From Actinomycetota bacterium (lineage in GTDB: Bacteria; Actinomycetota; Actinomycetes; Streptosporangiales; Streptosporangiaceae), in assembly GCA_003242605.1 (NCBI GenBank), contig QGUZ01000116.1, positions 1-14,136 on the forward strand: a stretch of 14,136 bases of DNA, read 5' to 3'. Made by a program: the position numbers and the translations under genes. The stretch's first letter is position 1. Each line of letters starts with the position of its first letter. The notes below the pieces were generated by a model. It made no database searches and was not told the origin of the DNA. It saw nothing but the letters and a program-made list of their open reading frames with translations. Below are positions 1 through 6,497 of the stretch, one piece after another.

Positions 1-197
1 CCGGCACCCCGACCGACCTCGGCCACGCGGTCGCCTGGCTGTGCTCCGACTACGCCCGCCTGATCACCGGCACCGACCTGGTCGTCGACGGCGGCGCCCG
101 GGCCAAGAACTTCGCCTACTTCCCGGCGGCGCCCGACCAGATCGCCGGCCCGGTCGACCTCATTCCCCTCGACAACACCCCGCCCTACCAAGGCTGA
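1..197 (+). CDS. SDR family oxidoreductase, C-terminal end (partial)
   Basis: This is the last 64 codons of a gene that begins left of the window. It is read in the frame starting at base 3 and ends with TGA at 195-197. The peptide holds the C-terminal signature of classical short-chain dehydrogenases/reductases: an SD-Y-ARLITGTDLVVDGG segment, where the ITG-x-x-x-x-VDGG motif closes the Rossmann core. A tail of about 30 residues (KNFAYFPAAPDQIAGP onwards) follows and is longer than in many SDRs. The catalytic Ser-Tyr-Lys and the cofactor-binding glycines would lie upstream, so the substrate cannot be inferred. The gene converges on the SdpI-type gene at 355-741, and a hairpin lies between the two stops. 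Confidence 0.85.
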   Translation, partial: GTPTDLGHAVAWLCSDYARLITGTDLVVDGGARAKNFAYFPAAPDQIAGPVDLIPLDNTPPYQG

Positions 198-237
198 TCC
201 GGACGCGCGCCACGGTACGGCCGCGCCGCCGAGCCTC

Positions 238-276
238 GCCGTACCGCGGATCGGTGAGCCCGGTCCGCGGTACGGC
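238..276. terminator. Long perfect hairpin between convergent genes
   Basis: GCCGTACCGCGGA at 238-250 is perfectly complementary to TCCGCGGTACGGC at 264-276. Four more pairs (one a G-U) close towards a 5-nt loop. It sits between the stops of two convergent genes (197 and 355), where a bidirectional terminator is expected. There is no T-run. The left arm can also pair with CGGTACGGC at 213-221, giving an alternative fold. Confidence 0.6.
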
Positions 277-354
277 CGGCCGTAACCGCGGACGTTCCCG
301 CGGAGACCGCGGTCGAGAACGGCCGGGTGGCGGGGAGACGGGGTGGGAGCGGGG

Positions 355-741
355 CTACCTGGCGCGGTTCCGGCGGCGGAAGGACAGGTGCGCGAGACTC
401 GCGCCGACCACCACCAGGGCGACCATCACCAACGATCCGGCCATCGCCGCCCAGAACTGGACGGGTCCGGACGGTACCAGCAGGATCACCACCCCGGCGA
501 CGAGGAAGGACAGTCCCGCCAGCGCCACCCAGGGGGCCGCTTTGCGATGGACGTACGCCCAGGCCTCCGGGTCGCGCATGGTCAACGGGGTCCGGATCCC
601 CAGCAGGGGATTGGGGCGGAGCCTGCCCAGGGCTCCCAGCGCGCCGGTTGCCATCAGCAGCAGTCCGGCGACCGCGAAGACCACGGTGACCCAGATGAGC
701 TCGGGCGGCTCGAGCGGCACTTCCGGCAGAACGCGGGCCAT
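355..741 (-). CDS. SdpI family membrane protein
   Basis: A 128-residue integral membrane protein of the SdpI/YhfL type. In Bacillus the family namesake gives immunity to the SdpC toxin; most actinobacterial members have no assigned role. Three hydrophobic segments are visible, at about residues 13-38, 67-89 and 93-118. The family motif NPLLGIRT lies at 44-51, followed by the spaced W61 and H65 (DPEAWAYVH), and a basic tail (FRRRNRAR) ends the protein. The open frame extends upstream to 831, but ATG at 741 is chosen because AAAGGAG sits 4 nt before it and the upstream residues look non-coding. Its neighbours do not hint at a toxin partner. The 5' untranslated side contains the GGTACGGC/GCCGTACC hairpin at 755-784. 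Confidence 0.85.
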   Translation of the reverse strand: MARVLPEVPLEPPELIWVTVVFAVAGLLLMATGALGALGRLRPNPLLGIRTPLTMRDPEAWAYVHRKAAPWVALAGLSFLVAGVVILLVPSGPVQFWAAMAGSLVMVALVVVGASLAHLSFRRRNRAR

Positions 742-754
742 GCGGCTCCTTTCG

Positions 755-784
755 GGTACGGCACCGCGTCCGCGCGGCCGTACC
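755..784. repeat. Inverted repeat GGTACGGC/GCCGTACC upstream of the SdpI-type gene
   Basis: GGTACGGC at 755-762 and GCCGTACC at 777-784 form an 8-bp inverted repeat just upstream of the minus-strand ribosome binding site. The same 8-mer occurs in the hairpin downstream of this gene (213-221, 238-246, 268-276). It could be a leader hairpin, an operator, or a locally repeated palindrome; the sequence does not decide between these. Confidence 0.45.
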
Positions 785-954
785 GGTGTCGCAGAGCAGG
801 GCGTTATTGGCGGGCGGCACGATGACCCCACTGCACATTCTGATCAGCGAAACACGATCACGCGTTTTCCTGCGGCCCGAAACCCCCGTTCCGGTGGACC
901 GCTCTGATCGTGTCGCCGACTATCCGGCTGGTCGTGGCGGCAGGGCGGGAACGG

Positions 955-1281
955 CCTTCGCCGTTCCTCAGCGTTCCGCCGCGGTTCGAGGTCGGCGGCG
1001 AGCCGCCGCAGCTCGTCGAGCGTGCCGTCAGAGACGTACGAGTCGACCTGGCGCGGGCACGAGCACCTTCCGCGCCCGACCGGCCTTCAGCAGCGCGGCG
1101 CGGTCGGCCTCGCCGTCGCCTGTGTTGGTGGAATTGGGTCCTCGGCGCCCTGCCGGACGAGCGCGTCGATCAGGTCGCCCGGCATGTCGGCGGGGCCGGA
1201 GCCACCGACCGGCATAGGAGCCGTCCTCGATCCGGCGACCGCCTCGTCGACGGTGTCGACGATCCGCGCGGCCCGTGTCAC
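955..1281 (-). pseudogene. Frameshifted remnant of a CoA-transferase subunit A (PcaI/ScoA type)
   Basis: Three reading frames must be joined to recover a family-like protein. From GTG at 1281 the first frame gives a segment containing GGSGPADMPGDLIDALV and RQGAEDP (to about 1138). The next frame gives NSTNTGDGEADRAALLKAGRARKV (split here as NSTNTGDGE, ADRAALLKAGRARKV) from 1135. The third gives VDSYVSDGTLDELRRL from 1047. In order, these match the N-terminal half of 3-oxoadipate/3-oxoacid CoA-transferase subunit A as I remember it (GGFG..GMP.ELID.L, NNAGNGE.GLAALL..G.VRKV, then DSYVFDELYRAG). The segment between the first two pieces is shortened. The GTG overlaps the thiolase TGA (GTGA), so the gene was once translationally coupled to it. 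No C-terminal half and no subunit B follow. A partial sequence error is possible, but two shifts plus missing sequence favour decay. Confidence 0.75.
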
Positions 1282-2465
1282 GCACCCGTCTCGAGGTTCT
1301 CGAGCACCACGGCCAGGCCCTGGCCCACGCCGATGCAGATCGCCGCGACGCCCCAGCGCGCCTTGCGCTCGCGCAGCACCTTGACGAGCGTGCCGACGAT
1401 CCGGCCGCCGGAGGCGCCCAGCGGGTGGCCGATCGCGATCGCGCCGCCCCGGGTGTTCACGATCTCCGGATCGACCTTCCAGGCGTCGATGCACACCAGC
1501 GACTGCACGGCGAACGCCTCGTTGAGCTCGACCGCGCCGACCCGGTCCCAGCCGATCCCGGCCCGGGCGAGGGCCCGGTTGGCCGCCTCGACCGGGGCGT
1601 ACCCGAAGTCCTGCGGGTCGAGCGCGAACGCGGCCCGCCCGGCGATCCGGGCGAGCGGAGCGGCGCCGATCACGTCGGCGGCGGCCTCCGAGCCGAGCAG
1701 CACGGCCGAGGCGCCGTCGCTCAGCGGCGAGGCGTTGCCCGCGGTGATCGTGCCGTCGGGCCGGAACGCGGGCTTGAGCCGGGCGAGCTTCTCCAGCGTG
1801 CTGTCCGGGCGGATGCCCTCGTCGCGGACGAGCTCGGTGCCGTCGACCGGCGCGACCAGGTCGTCGTAGAACCCGTCCTCCCAGGCCCGGTGGGCGAGGG
1901 TGTGGGAGCGGTGGGCGAACTCGTCCTGCCGCTCGCGGGAGACGCCGAAGCGTTCGCGCAGCAGCTCGTTCGCCTCGCCGAGCGAGACCGTCCACTCCTT
2001 GGGCATGCGCGGGTTGACCAGCCGCCAGCCGAGCGCGGTGGAGACCGCGGTGACGTCGGTGTGCGGGAACGGCCGGTCCGGCTTCGGCAGCACCCACGGG
2101 GCGCGGGTCATCGACTCGACGCCGCCGGTGAGCACGACGTCGGCGTCCCCGGCCTCGATCATGCGGGACCCGATGAGCACCGCGTCGAGGCTCGAGCCGC
2201 ACAGCCGGTTCACCGTGGTGGCGGGCACGCTCGTCGGCAGCCCGGCGAGCAGTACGGCCATGCGGCCGACGTTGCGGTTCTCCTCGCCCGCGCCGTTGGC
2301 GTTGCCGAACACGACGTCGTCGATGGCGGCGGGGTCGAGCCTCGGGACGCGGGCGAGAGCCGCCGACACGACGTGCGCGGCGAGGTCGTCCGGGCGGACC
2401 CCGGCGAGTCCGCCCCCGTACTTGCCGAACGGGGTGCGGACGGCGGTGTAGATGAAGGAGTTCAC
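1278..2465 (-). CDS. pcaF: Thiolase, 3-oxoadipyl-CoA thiolase (PcaF)-like
   Basis: A full-length 395-residue thiolase, the usual family length. It would cleave a 3-oxoacyl-CoA with CoA. In the beta-ketoadipate pathway the step is 3-oxoadipyl-CoA to succinyl-CoA plus acetyl-CoA. The acyl-accepting cysteine is C89 in NRLCGSS, GGVESM follows, NEAF lies in the C-terminal domain, the catalytic histidine is H347 in GHPLGASG, and the second cysteine is C377 in CIGVGQG. V in place of the usual second G of CIGGGQG, and the ANGAGEENRNVGRMA segment, recall PcaF rather than acetoacetyl-CoA thiolases. It starts with GTG at 2465 and no ribosome binding site precedes it. The last codon overlaps the start of a decayed CoA-transferase subunit A, the expected pathway partner. 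A general acetyl-CoA acyltransferase remains possible. Confidence 0.85.
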   Translation of the reverse strand: MNSFIYTAVRTPFGKYGGGLAGVRPDDLAAHVVSAALARVPRLDPAAIDDVVFGNANGAGEENRNVGRMAVLLAGLPTSVPATTVNRLCGSSLDAVLIGSRMIEAGDADVVLTGGVESMTRAPWVLPKPDRPFPHTDVTAVSTALGWRLVNPRMPKEWTVSLGEANELLRERFGVSRERQDEFAHRSHTLAHRAWEDGFYDDLVAPVDGTELVRDEGIRPDSTLEKLARLKPAFRPDGTITAGNASPLSDGASAVLLGSEAAADVIGAAPLARIAGRAAFALDPQDFGYAPVEAANRALARAGIGWDRVGAVELNEAFAVQSLVCIDAWKVDPEIVNTRGGAIAIGHPLGASGGRIVGTLVKVLRERKARWGVAAICIGVGQGLAVVLENLETGA

Positions 2466-2472
2466 GCGTATG

Positions 2473-2478
2473 ACGCTA
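2473..2478 (-). promoter_or_regulatory. Candidate -10 box for a leaderless thiolase transcript
   Basis: On the minus strand TAGCGT (matching TANNNT) lies 7 nt before the thiolase GTG, and no Shine-Dalgarno sequence is present. This is the geometry of a leaderless actinobacterial transcript. No good -35 box is seen. Confidence 0.35.
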
Positions 2479-2885
2479 GGTGCGCGTTCTCATCTTGGGA
2501 ACAGGACCGATCGCCAAGTCATACGTTTCCGCCGCGGCCCCGCGGTGCTTCGTGGCCGTCGCCGAGGAGCCGCCACCGCGGCCGGAGCCGCCGCACCCGG
2601 CGGCCGCCGCTCTCCCGGCCGATCCGCCGCCTCGAAGGCCGAACCCGGAGCCGAGCCGTACCGCCCGCAGGGGTGGCCCCACCCCGGCGGCTCCGCCCGC
2701 GAACGGGTCCGCGCCATCGACGAGGCCCGGTGGATCACCGCGTCGCCGGGCACGTCGCCTTCGGCTGCGTCGTCGCTCGCTGCCGCCCCGGGTCGGCCGT
2801 ACCGAGCGCCCCGGCCGGGCCTCGGCCGGGATCGGCGGGCCGCATCGCCGGCACCGGTTGGCGTGGCCGCCGGGACGCGTGCCGC
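2479..2885. other. GC-rich stretch without a convincing gene; possible dehydrogenase 5' remnant
   Basis: All frames here give proline-, arginine- or alanine-rich shadow translations. The one suggestive element is a plus-strand GTG at 2480 followed by RVLILGTGPIAKSYVSAAAP, which resembles the first strand and GxGxxA turn of a Rossmann-fold oxidoreductase. After about 25 codons the frame becomes non-protein-like. I read it as a possible 5' fragment of a lost divergent gene, weakly supported. Confidence 0.25.
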
Positions 2886-3716
2886 CTAGGTCGGTGAGGA
2901 GACCCGCGCCGGCGACTTGCCGCCGGGCTGCTGTCCGCTCTGGGGGTCCTCCAGCGCCTCGATCCGCGCATGCAGCCGGGCGAGCTCCTTGAGGATGGTG
3001 TCGAGCTTGGCCTCGAGCCGCTTCTCCTCACGCGAGATGGTCTGGTCGTCGAGGGCGTTGACCACGACCGCGACGAACAGGTTCAGGACCACGTAGCTCG
3101 AGGTCACGATGTACCCGATGAAGAAGATCCAGGCCCACGGCATCCTGCTCAACACCTGGTCGGCGATGTCCGGCCAGCCCTCGCCGGTCATGATCTGGAA
3201 CAGGGAGTACAGCGAGGTCGGCAGGTCGGCGAAGTAGTCCGGAGCGATCTTGCCGAACATCTCGGTGGAGATGACGGCCGACACGTACATGACGAGCAGG
3301 AGCAGGCCGATGATCGAGGCCATGCTCGGTATCGCGGACAGCAGCGCGGACACCACCCGGCGCATGCTCGGCACCGCGGAGATGAGGCGCAGCGCCCGCA
3401 GGATCCGCAGCGTCCGCAGCACCGCGGTCGGGCCGGTCGCCGGCACCAGCGCGATGCCCACGATGAGGGCGTCGAATATGCTCCACGCGTCCCGGAAGAA
3501 CGCCCGGCCGTAGGCGTACACCCGCAGGGCGATCTCCACCACGAAGACCGCGAGCGCGATCCGGTCCACCGTGTGCAGGAATCCGAGCACCTGCTCGGGA
3601 AGCCCGTCGAAGGTCGCCGTACCGTGCGTGATCGCGTTCAGGGCGATGATCGCGATGATGGTCCGCTGGAAGGGTGCGGCTTCGATGATGGACCGCAGGC
3701 GTTCGCGCCTTGACAA
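2886..3716 (-). CDS. Single-domain voltage-gated cation channel (BacNav/Cav-like)
   Basis: A 276-residue, one-repeat, six-helix ion transport protein that should form a tetrameric channel in the cytoplasmic membrane. S1 is about residues 18-33, S2 50-68 (acidic E61), and S3 75-92 (D82). S4 holds arginines at 101, 104, 107 and 110, three apart, the classic voltage sensor. S5 is about 128-152, the pore helix 165-176, the selectivity filter T177-GEGWP-D183, and S6 194-221. A charged heptad-like C-terminal helix at 223-257 matches the coiled coil that assembles bacterial channels. The start is TTG at 3716, supported by AGGAG 7 nt upstream; no competing in-frame start has such a site. Bacterial sodium channels usually have TLESW filters, so EGWPD points towards calcium permeability (inference). 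It stands alone, with no partner gene evident. Confidence 0.92.
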   Translation of the reverse strand: MSRRERLRSIIEAAPFQRTIIAIIALNAITHGTATFDGLPEQVLGFLHTVDRIALAVFVVEIALRVYAYGRAFFRDAWSIFDALIVGIALVPATGPTAVLRTLRILRALRLISAVPSMRRVVSALLSAIPSMASIIGLLLLVMYVSAVISTEMFGKIAPDYFADLPTSLYSLFQIMTGEGWPDIADQVLSRMPWAWIFFIGYIVTSSYVVLNLFVAVVVNALDDQTISREEKRLEAKLDTILKELARLHARIEALEDPQSGQQPGGKSPARVSSPT

Positions 3717-4610
3717 GGGGCAGCTCCTGGATGGTCACGGATGAGGGTCGGCAACGATCGGCGGGTACGTCAGGCGACGGTGCCTCTGAGGCGGACGGCG
3801 TGCGGGCATCTCATGGGATGATCATCACAGACCAGGACGCCCGCGGCGAACCGGCGGTGAAGGCTCGGCGGAGCTACGACCACGATCATCCTCAGGGCAC
3901 GGACCCGCGGCTGGTGGGCAAGGCTGCTGGGCGACAGCAGCCAAGGGTACCGGGGTCCTTTGATCAGGATCGCAACGACTCCGGCCGAGAGACCGATCGC
4001 GACCGATCCTCACGAGGATGACCTGGTCACGGCTCGTTCGTTCGCCGAGGCGCGCCGGTCCCTTGATCGATCACGGGATGCTTCGCCGCCGCGCACGGGC
4101 GGGCAGGCGTCCGGTTCCTTGACCTGCCGGGGCGGGATCGCGCCTCGGCCCACGGTTTCCGGCCGGCGGATGGGTGCGGAGGAACGTCCGCGGTTCCGGT
4201 CGCGATGCCGGGCGAGCCGCGCCGCCGATCGCCGGAGCGGCCGGGACCCCGGTGCGGCGGCCGATGACGAACGGCCTCCTCGATCTCTGACGGGGGAGAG
4301 GCCGCCGGGCGGCGCATCGCCTGCCGCCGAGCGACCGGAGCGGCGGTAGCCGGGGCCCGCGCCGCCGCGCCCTCCGCGGCCTGCTCCCGAGGATCGGGGC
4401 CGGTTCGGATCCGGCAGCCGAGGACCCTGCGTGGCCTGGACACCGGGTCGGTGCCGGGCCGACCCGCTTCCGGGTCGAGGAGCGTCGGCTCGTCCCCCGG
4501 CTGCGAGGCCGTACGCCCGGCCCGGGGTCATGCGCGCGGCCGGCGGTGAGCCTTCCTGCTCGCGATGGCGGGGCAGGTTCCGGGCGGAGTGCTCGGCCGA
4601 TCGGTCACGC
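3717..4610. other. About 0.9 kb without a recognisable gene
   Basis: Open frames on both strands here translate to low-complexity arginine/proline/glycine sequences with no family motif, and none has a convincing ribosome binding site. The part near 3720-3840 must hold the channel gene's promoter; a 10-bp palindrome, GATGATCATC, lies at 3817-3826. I see no tRNA, rRNA fragment or mobile-element end in the stretch. Confidence 0.5.
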
Positions 4611-4613
4611 AGC

Positions 4614-4680
4614 GTATTCCAGAGGATCCCGATCGGTGATGGGTTGAACAGCCGGGGGATTCATCCTACGATTGGAATAC
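4614..4680. repeat. Nested inverted repeat bracketing a promoter
   Basis: GTATTCCA (4614-4621) and TGGAATAC (4673-4680) are perfect inverted copies 51 nt apart. A second pair, AGGAT (4623-4627) and ATCCT (4663-4667), nests inside. The predicted -35 and -10 boxes lie between the outer arms, and the right arm covers the likely transcription start. Paired repressor sites allowing a loop are one reading. I do not recognise the operator. Confidence 0.45.
4644..4672 (+). promoter_or_regulatory. sigma70-type promoter for the leader peptide and symporter
   Basis: TTGAAC (4644-4649) and TACGAT (4667-4672) are separated by exactly 17 bp. The start of transcription would be near 4679, about 44 nt before the leader-peptide start. 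This is the best promoter match in the window and lies in a locally AT-richer patch. Confidence 0.6.
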
Positions 4681-4704
4681 TGTCCGATTTACTCAAAATT
4701 GCCC

Positions 4705-4758
4705 ATCGATGTGAGGTGCGACGTGTCCGTGTTGCTCGTAGCACGGCTGCACATCGAT
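4705..4758 (+). promoter_or_regulatory. Leader RNA stem pairing the uORF start region with its middle
   Basis: ATCGATGTG (4705-4713) pairs perfectly with CACATCGAT (4750-4758), and CCGTG/CACGG lie inside as an inner stem. The left arm touches the leader ribosome binding site. The right arm is 3 nt before the first in-frame Cys codon, so a ribosome stalled there would break this stem. Further small stems follow at 4763-4776 and 4795-4808. Confidence 0.5.
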
Positions 4759-4791
4759 CTCTGCCGGCTCGCCGGCTCCCTCTGTCGCTGA
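4723..4791 (+). CDS. Cysteine-rich leader peptide (attenuator uORF)
   Basis: A 22-codon open frame encoding a peptide that ends LVARLHIDLCRLAGSLCR, then TGA at 4789-4791. The spaced pattern L-x-x-R-x-H-x-D-L-x-R-x-x-S-x-x-C is the hallmark of actinobacterial putative leader peptides found upstream of sulfur and cysteine genes. Cysteine codons are TGC at 4762 and TGT at 4783. The GTG at 4723 is chosen because GAGG (4713-4716) sits 6 nt before it; GTG at 4711 would give 26 codons and add one more Cys codon but has no ribosome binding site. By analogy with cysteine-responsive uORFs, ribosome stalling when cysteine is short would change RNA folding and raise expression of the symporter that starts 84 nt downstream. 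The regulatory effect is inferred; the peptide motif is seen directly. Confidence 0.8.
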   Translation: MSVLLVARLHIDLCRLAGSLCR

Positions 4792-4830
4792 CCTCGCCCT
4801 GACGGGCGCGCCGGTTCCCCCTTTCCGTCT

Positions 4831-4851
4831 GCATGCCGCCGTTCGGCATGC
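4831..4851 (+). terminator. Hairpin between leader peptide and symporter
   Basis: GCATGCCG (4831-4838) and CGGCATGC (4844-4851) form a perfect 8-bp stem with a 5-nt loop. It lies downstream of the leader stop and 9 nt before the GGAG that serves the symporter. It has no U-run, so it may act through translation or Rho-type attenuation rather than as a classic intrinsic terminator. Confidence 0.5.
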
Positions 4852-4875
4852 CGTCATTCGGAGTTCTCCCTGCCA

Positions 4876-6165
4876 ATGAAGAGGGTCTCGTTTTCCCTGC
4901 AACTGCTACTGGGCCTCGTCGTGGGTGCGGTCCTCGGCTTCGCCGCGCTCGTCTGGAACCTCGAGTGGCTCGCCAACGTCCTGACCGAGGTCGGCAACAT
5001 CTTCGTGCAGCTCCTGCGGCTGGCGGTGGCGCCGCTGGTGTTCACCGCCGTGGTGGTGAGCGTCGCCAACCTCCGCAACGTCGGCAACGCGGCCCGGCTC
5101 GCGGGCAAGACGCTGCTGTGGTTCCTCGTCACCGCGCTCATCGCGGTGATCGTCGGCATCGTCCTCGGCCTCGTCATCAACCCCGGCCAGGGCGTCACGC
5201 TCGACACCTCCGGCGCGCAGGCGCCTGAGCGGGTCGGCTCCTGGGTCGACTTCCTCACCGGCATCATCCCCACGAACGTCGTCACCGCGTTCTCCGAGCT
5301 CAACGTCCTCCAGATCGTCTTCCTCGGCGTCGTGCTCGGCGGGGCCGCCCTCGCGATCGGCGAGAAGGCCGAGCCGTTCCTCACCCTGAGCCGCTCGATC
5401 CTCGAGCTGGTGCAGAAGGCGCTGTGGTGGGTGATCCGCCTCGCCCCGATCGGCACCGCCGGCCTTATCGGCAAGGCCGTCGCGACGTACGGGTGGGACC
5501 TGCTCGGCCCGCTCGCCCGGGTGAGCCTCGGCGTCTACGTCGGCTGCCTCGTCGTGCTGCTCGCCGTCTACCCGACGCTGCTCGCCCTCGTCGGCAAGGT
5601 CAACCCGATCACGTTCTTCCGCAACGCCTGGCCGGCGATCGAGCTCGCCTTCGTCTCCCGCTCCTCGGTCGGCACCCTGCCGGTGACGCAGAAGGTCACG
5701 ATCGAGCGGCTCGGCGTCGACCGCGACTACGCCGCGTTCGCCGTGCCGTTCGGCGCGACCACGAAGATGGACGGCTGCGCCTCGGTCTACCCGGCGATCG
5801 CCGCGATCTTCGTGGCCCAGGTGTACGACATCCCGCTGGGGATCGGCGAGTACCTGCTGATCGCCTTCGTCGCCGTGGTCGGCTCGGCCGCCACCGCGGG
5901 CCTGACCGGCGCGATCGTCATGCTCACCCTGACGCTCAGCACCCTCGGCCTGCCGCTCGAGGGCGTCGGCCTCCTGCTGGCGATCGACCCGATCCTCGAC
6001 ATGATCCGCACCGCGACGAACGTCACCGGCCAGATCGTGGTCCCGGTCCTCGTCGCCCGCAGCGAGGGCCGTCTCGACGACGCCGTCCTCAACGCCCCGC
6101 CGCAGCCGCTCGACAGCGCCCCGGCCGCCCCGGCCCGCGCCGCCGGCGGCTCCGCGGCGGCCTGA
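4876..6165 (+). CDS. DAACS-family amino acid:cation symporter, possible cystine importer
   Basis: A 429-residue membrane transporter of the glutamate/dicarboxylate:cation symporter family, with the two re-entrant hairpin signatures. SRSSVGTLP (261-269) is the HP1 tip. TTKMDGCA (295-302) is the NMDGT-like TM7 motif. The TM8 substrate site DPILDMIRTATNVTGQ spans 371-386. By alignment with GltPh from memory, D375 (amino group), R378 (side-chain carboxylate) and N382 are kept, while the sodium-site Asp is replaced by Q386. This suits a substrate with an amino group and a second carboxylate: glutamate, aspartate or cystine. The cysteine-type leader upstream favours cystine, as for TcyP in this family (inference). 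ATG at 4876 has GGAG 12 nt upstream, rather far. The last 25 residues are an Ala/Pro-rich tail. No sulfur genes adjoin. Confidence 0.9.
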   Translation: MKRVSFSLQLLLGLVVGAVLGFAALVWNLEWLANVLTEVGNIFVQLLRLAVAPLVFTAVVVSVANLRNVGNAARLAGKTLLWFLVTALIAVIVGIVLGLVINPGQGVTLDTSGAQAPERVGSWVDFLTGIIPTNVVTAFSELNVLQIVFLGVVLGGAALAIGEKAEPFLTLSRSILELVQKALWWVIRLAPIGTAGLIGKAVATYGWDLLGPLARVSLGVYVGCLVVLLAVYPTLLALVGKVNPITFFRNAWPAIELAFVSRSSVGTLPVTQKVTIERLGVDRDYAAFAVPFGATTKMDGCASVYPAIAAIFVAQVYDIPLGIGEYLLIAFVAVVGSAATAGLTGAIVMLTLTLSTLGLPLEGVGLLLAIDPILDMIRTATNVTGQIVVPVLVARSEGRLDDAVLNAPPQPLDSAPAAPARAAGGSAAA

Positions 6166-6203
6166 CCAGGATTCGCCAGCGCAGAAAGCGGATACAGAGG
6201 TGG

Positions 6204-6231
6204 CGCGTGGGCGAGTTCGCCCGCCCACGCG
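6204..6231 (+). terminator. Terminator hairpin after the symporter
   Basis: CGCGTGGGCG (6204-6213) pairs with CGCCCACGCG (6222-6231) to give a 10-bp, GC-rich stem with an 8-nt loop, 38 nt beyond the symporter stop. Only scattered T residues follow. Confidence 0.65.
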
Positions 6232-6497
6232 TCACTGCTATTACCGAACGTCGAGCCCTCGTAGAGCGTGTGTCCACCAGGTCCCGGGTTCGTCTCTTGC
6301 AGTCCCTAGGCCAAGAGCCGGAGGACCAGTCATCCAGTGCAACCGATGACGTGACCAGTCGAGACGCCAATAGGGGGCGGCTTCCGGTGGGAGAGTTCCA
6401 TGCGCGCGGATGGCGTGGCCCGCGTACGACGATCACGTGATGCTCGTGATCACATGGAAATGCAACGCCCCTAACGAATCGGCCAGGTGGTCGGTCG
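6232..6497. other. Intergenic stretch with a short inverted repeat
   Basis: No gene is recognised. GATCACG (6431-6437) and CGTGATC (6445-6451) form a 7-bp inverted repeat beside the palindromes ATCACGTGAT and GTGATCAC. It could be an operator for the small frame at 6498. GC begins to fall in this stretch. Confidence 0.3.

Noticed and set aside
1275..2897. Long plus-strand open frame of 540 codons
   Set aside because: It is the antisense shadow of the thiolase; the minus frame carries all the thiolase catalytic motifs.
3960..4531. Overlapping open frames on both strands between the channel and the symporter
   Set aside because: Low-complexity Arg/Pro/Gly translations, no ribosome sites and no recognisable family.
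4906..6228. Long minus-strand open frame opposite the symporter
   Set aside because: Asp/Arg/Gly-rich shadow translation without motifs, fully antisense to a clear transporter.
6278..6312. T-arm-like GGGTTCG that might mark a tRNA attachment site
   Set aside because: The flanking 5-bp T-stem does not pair, and no repeat of it is seen at the other side of the low-GC region.
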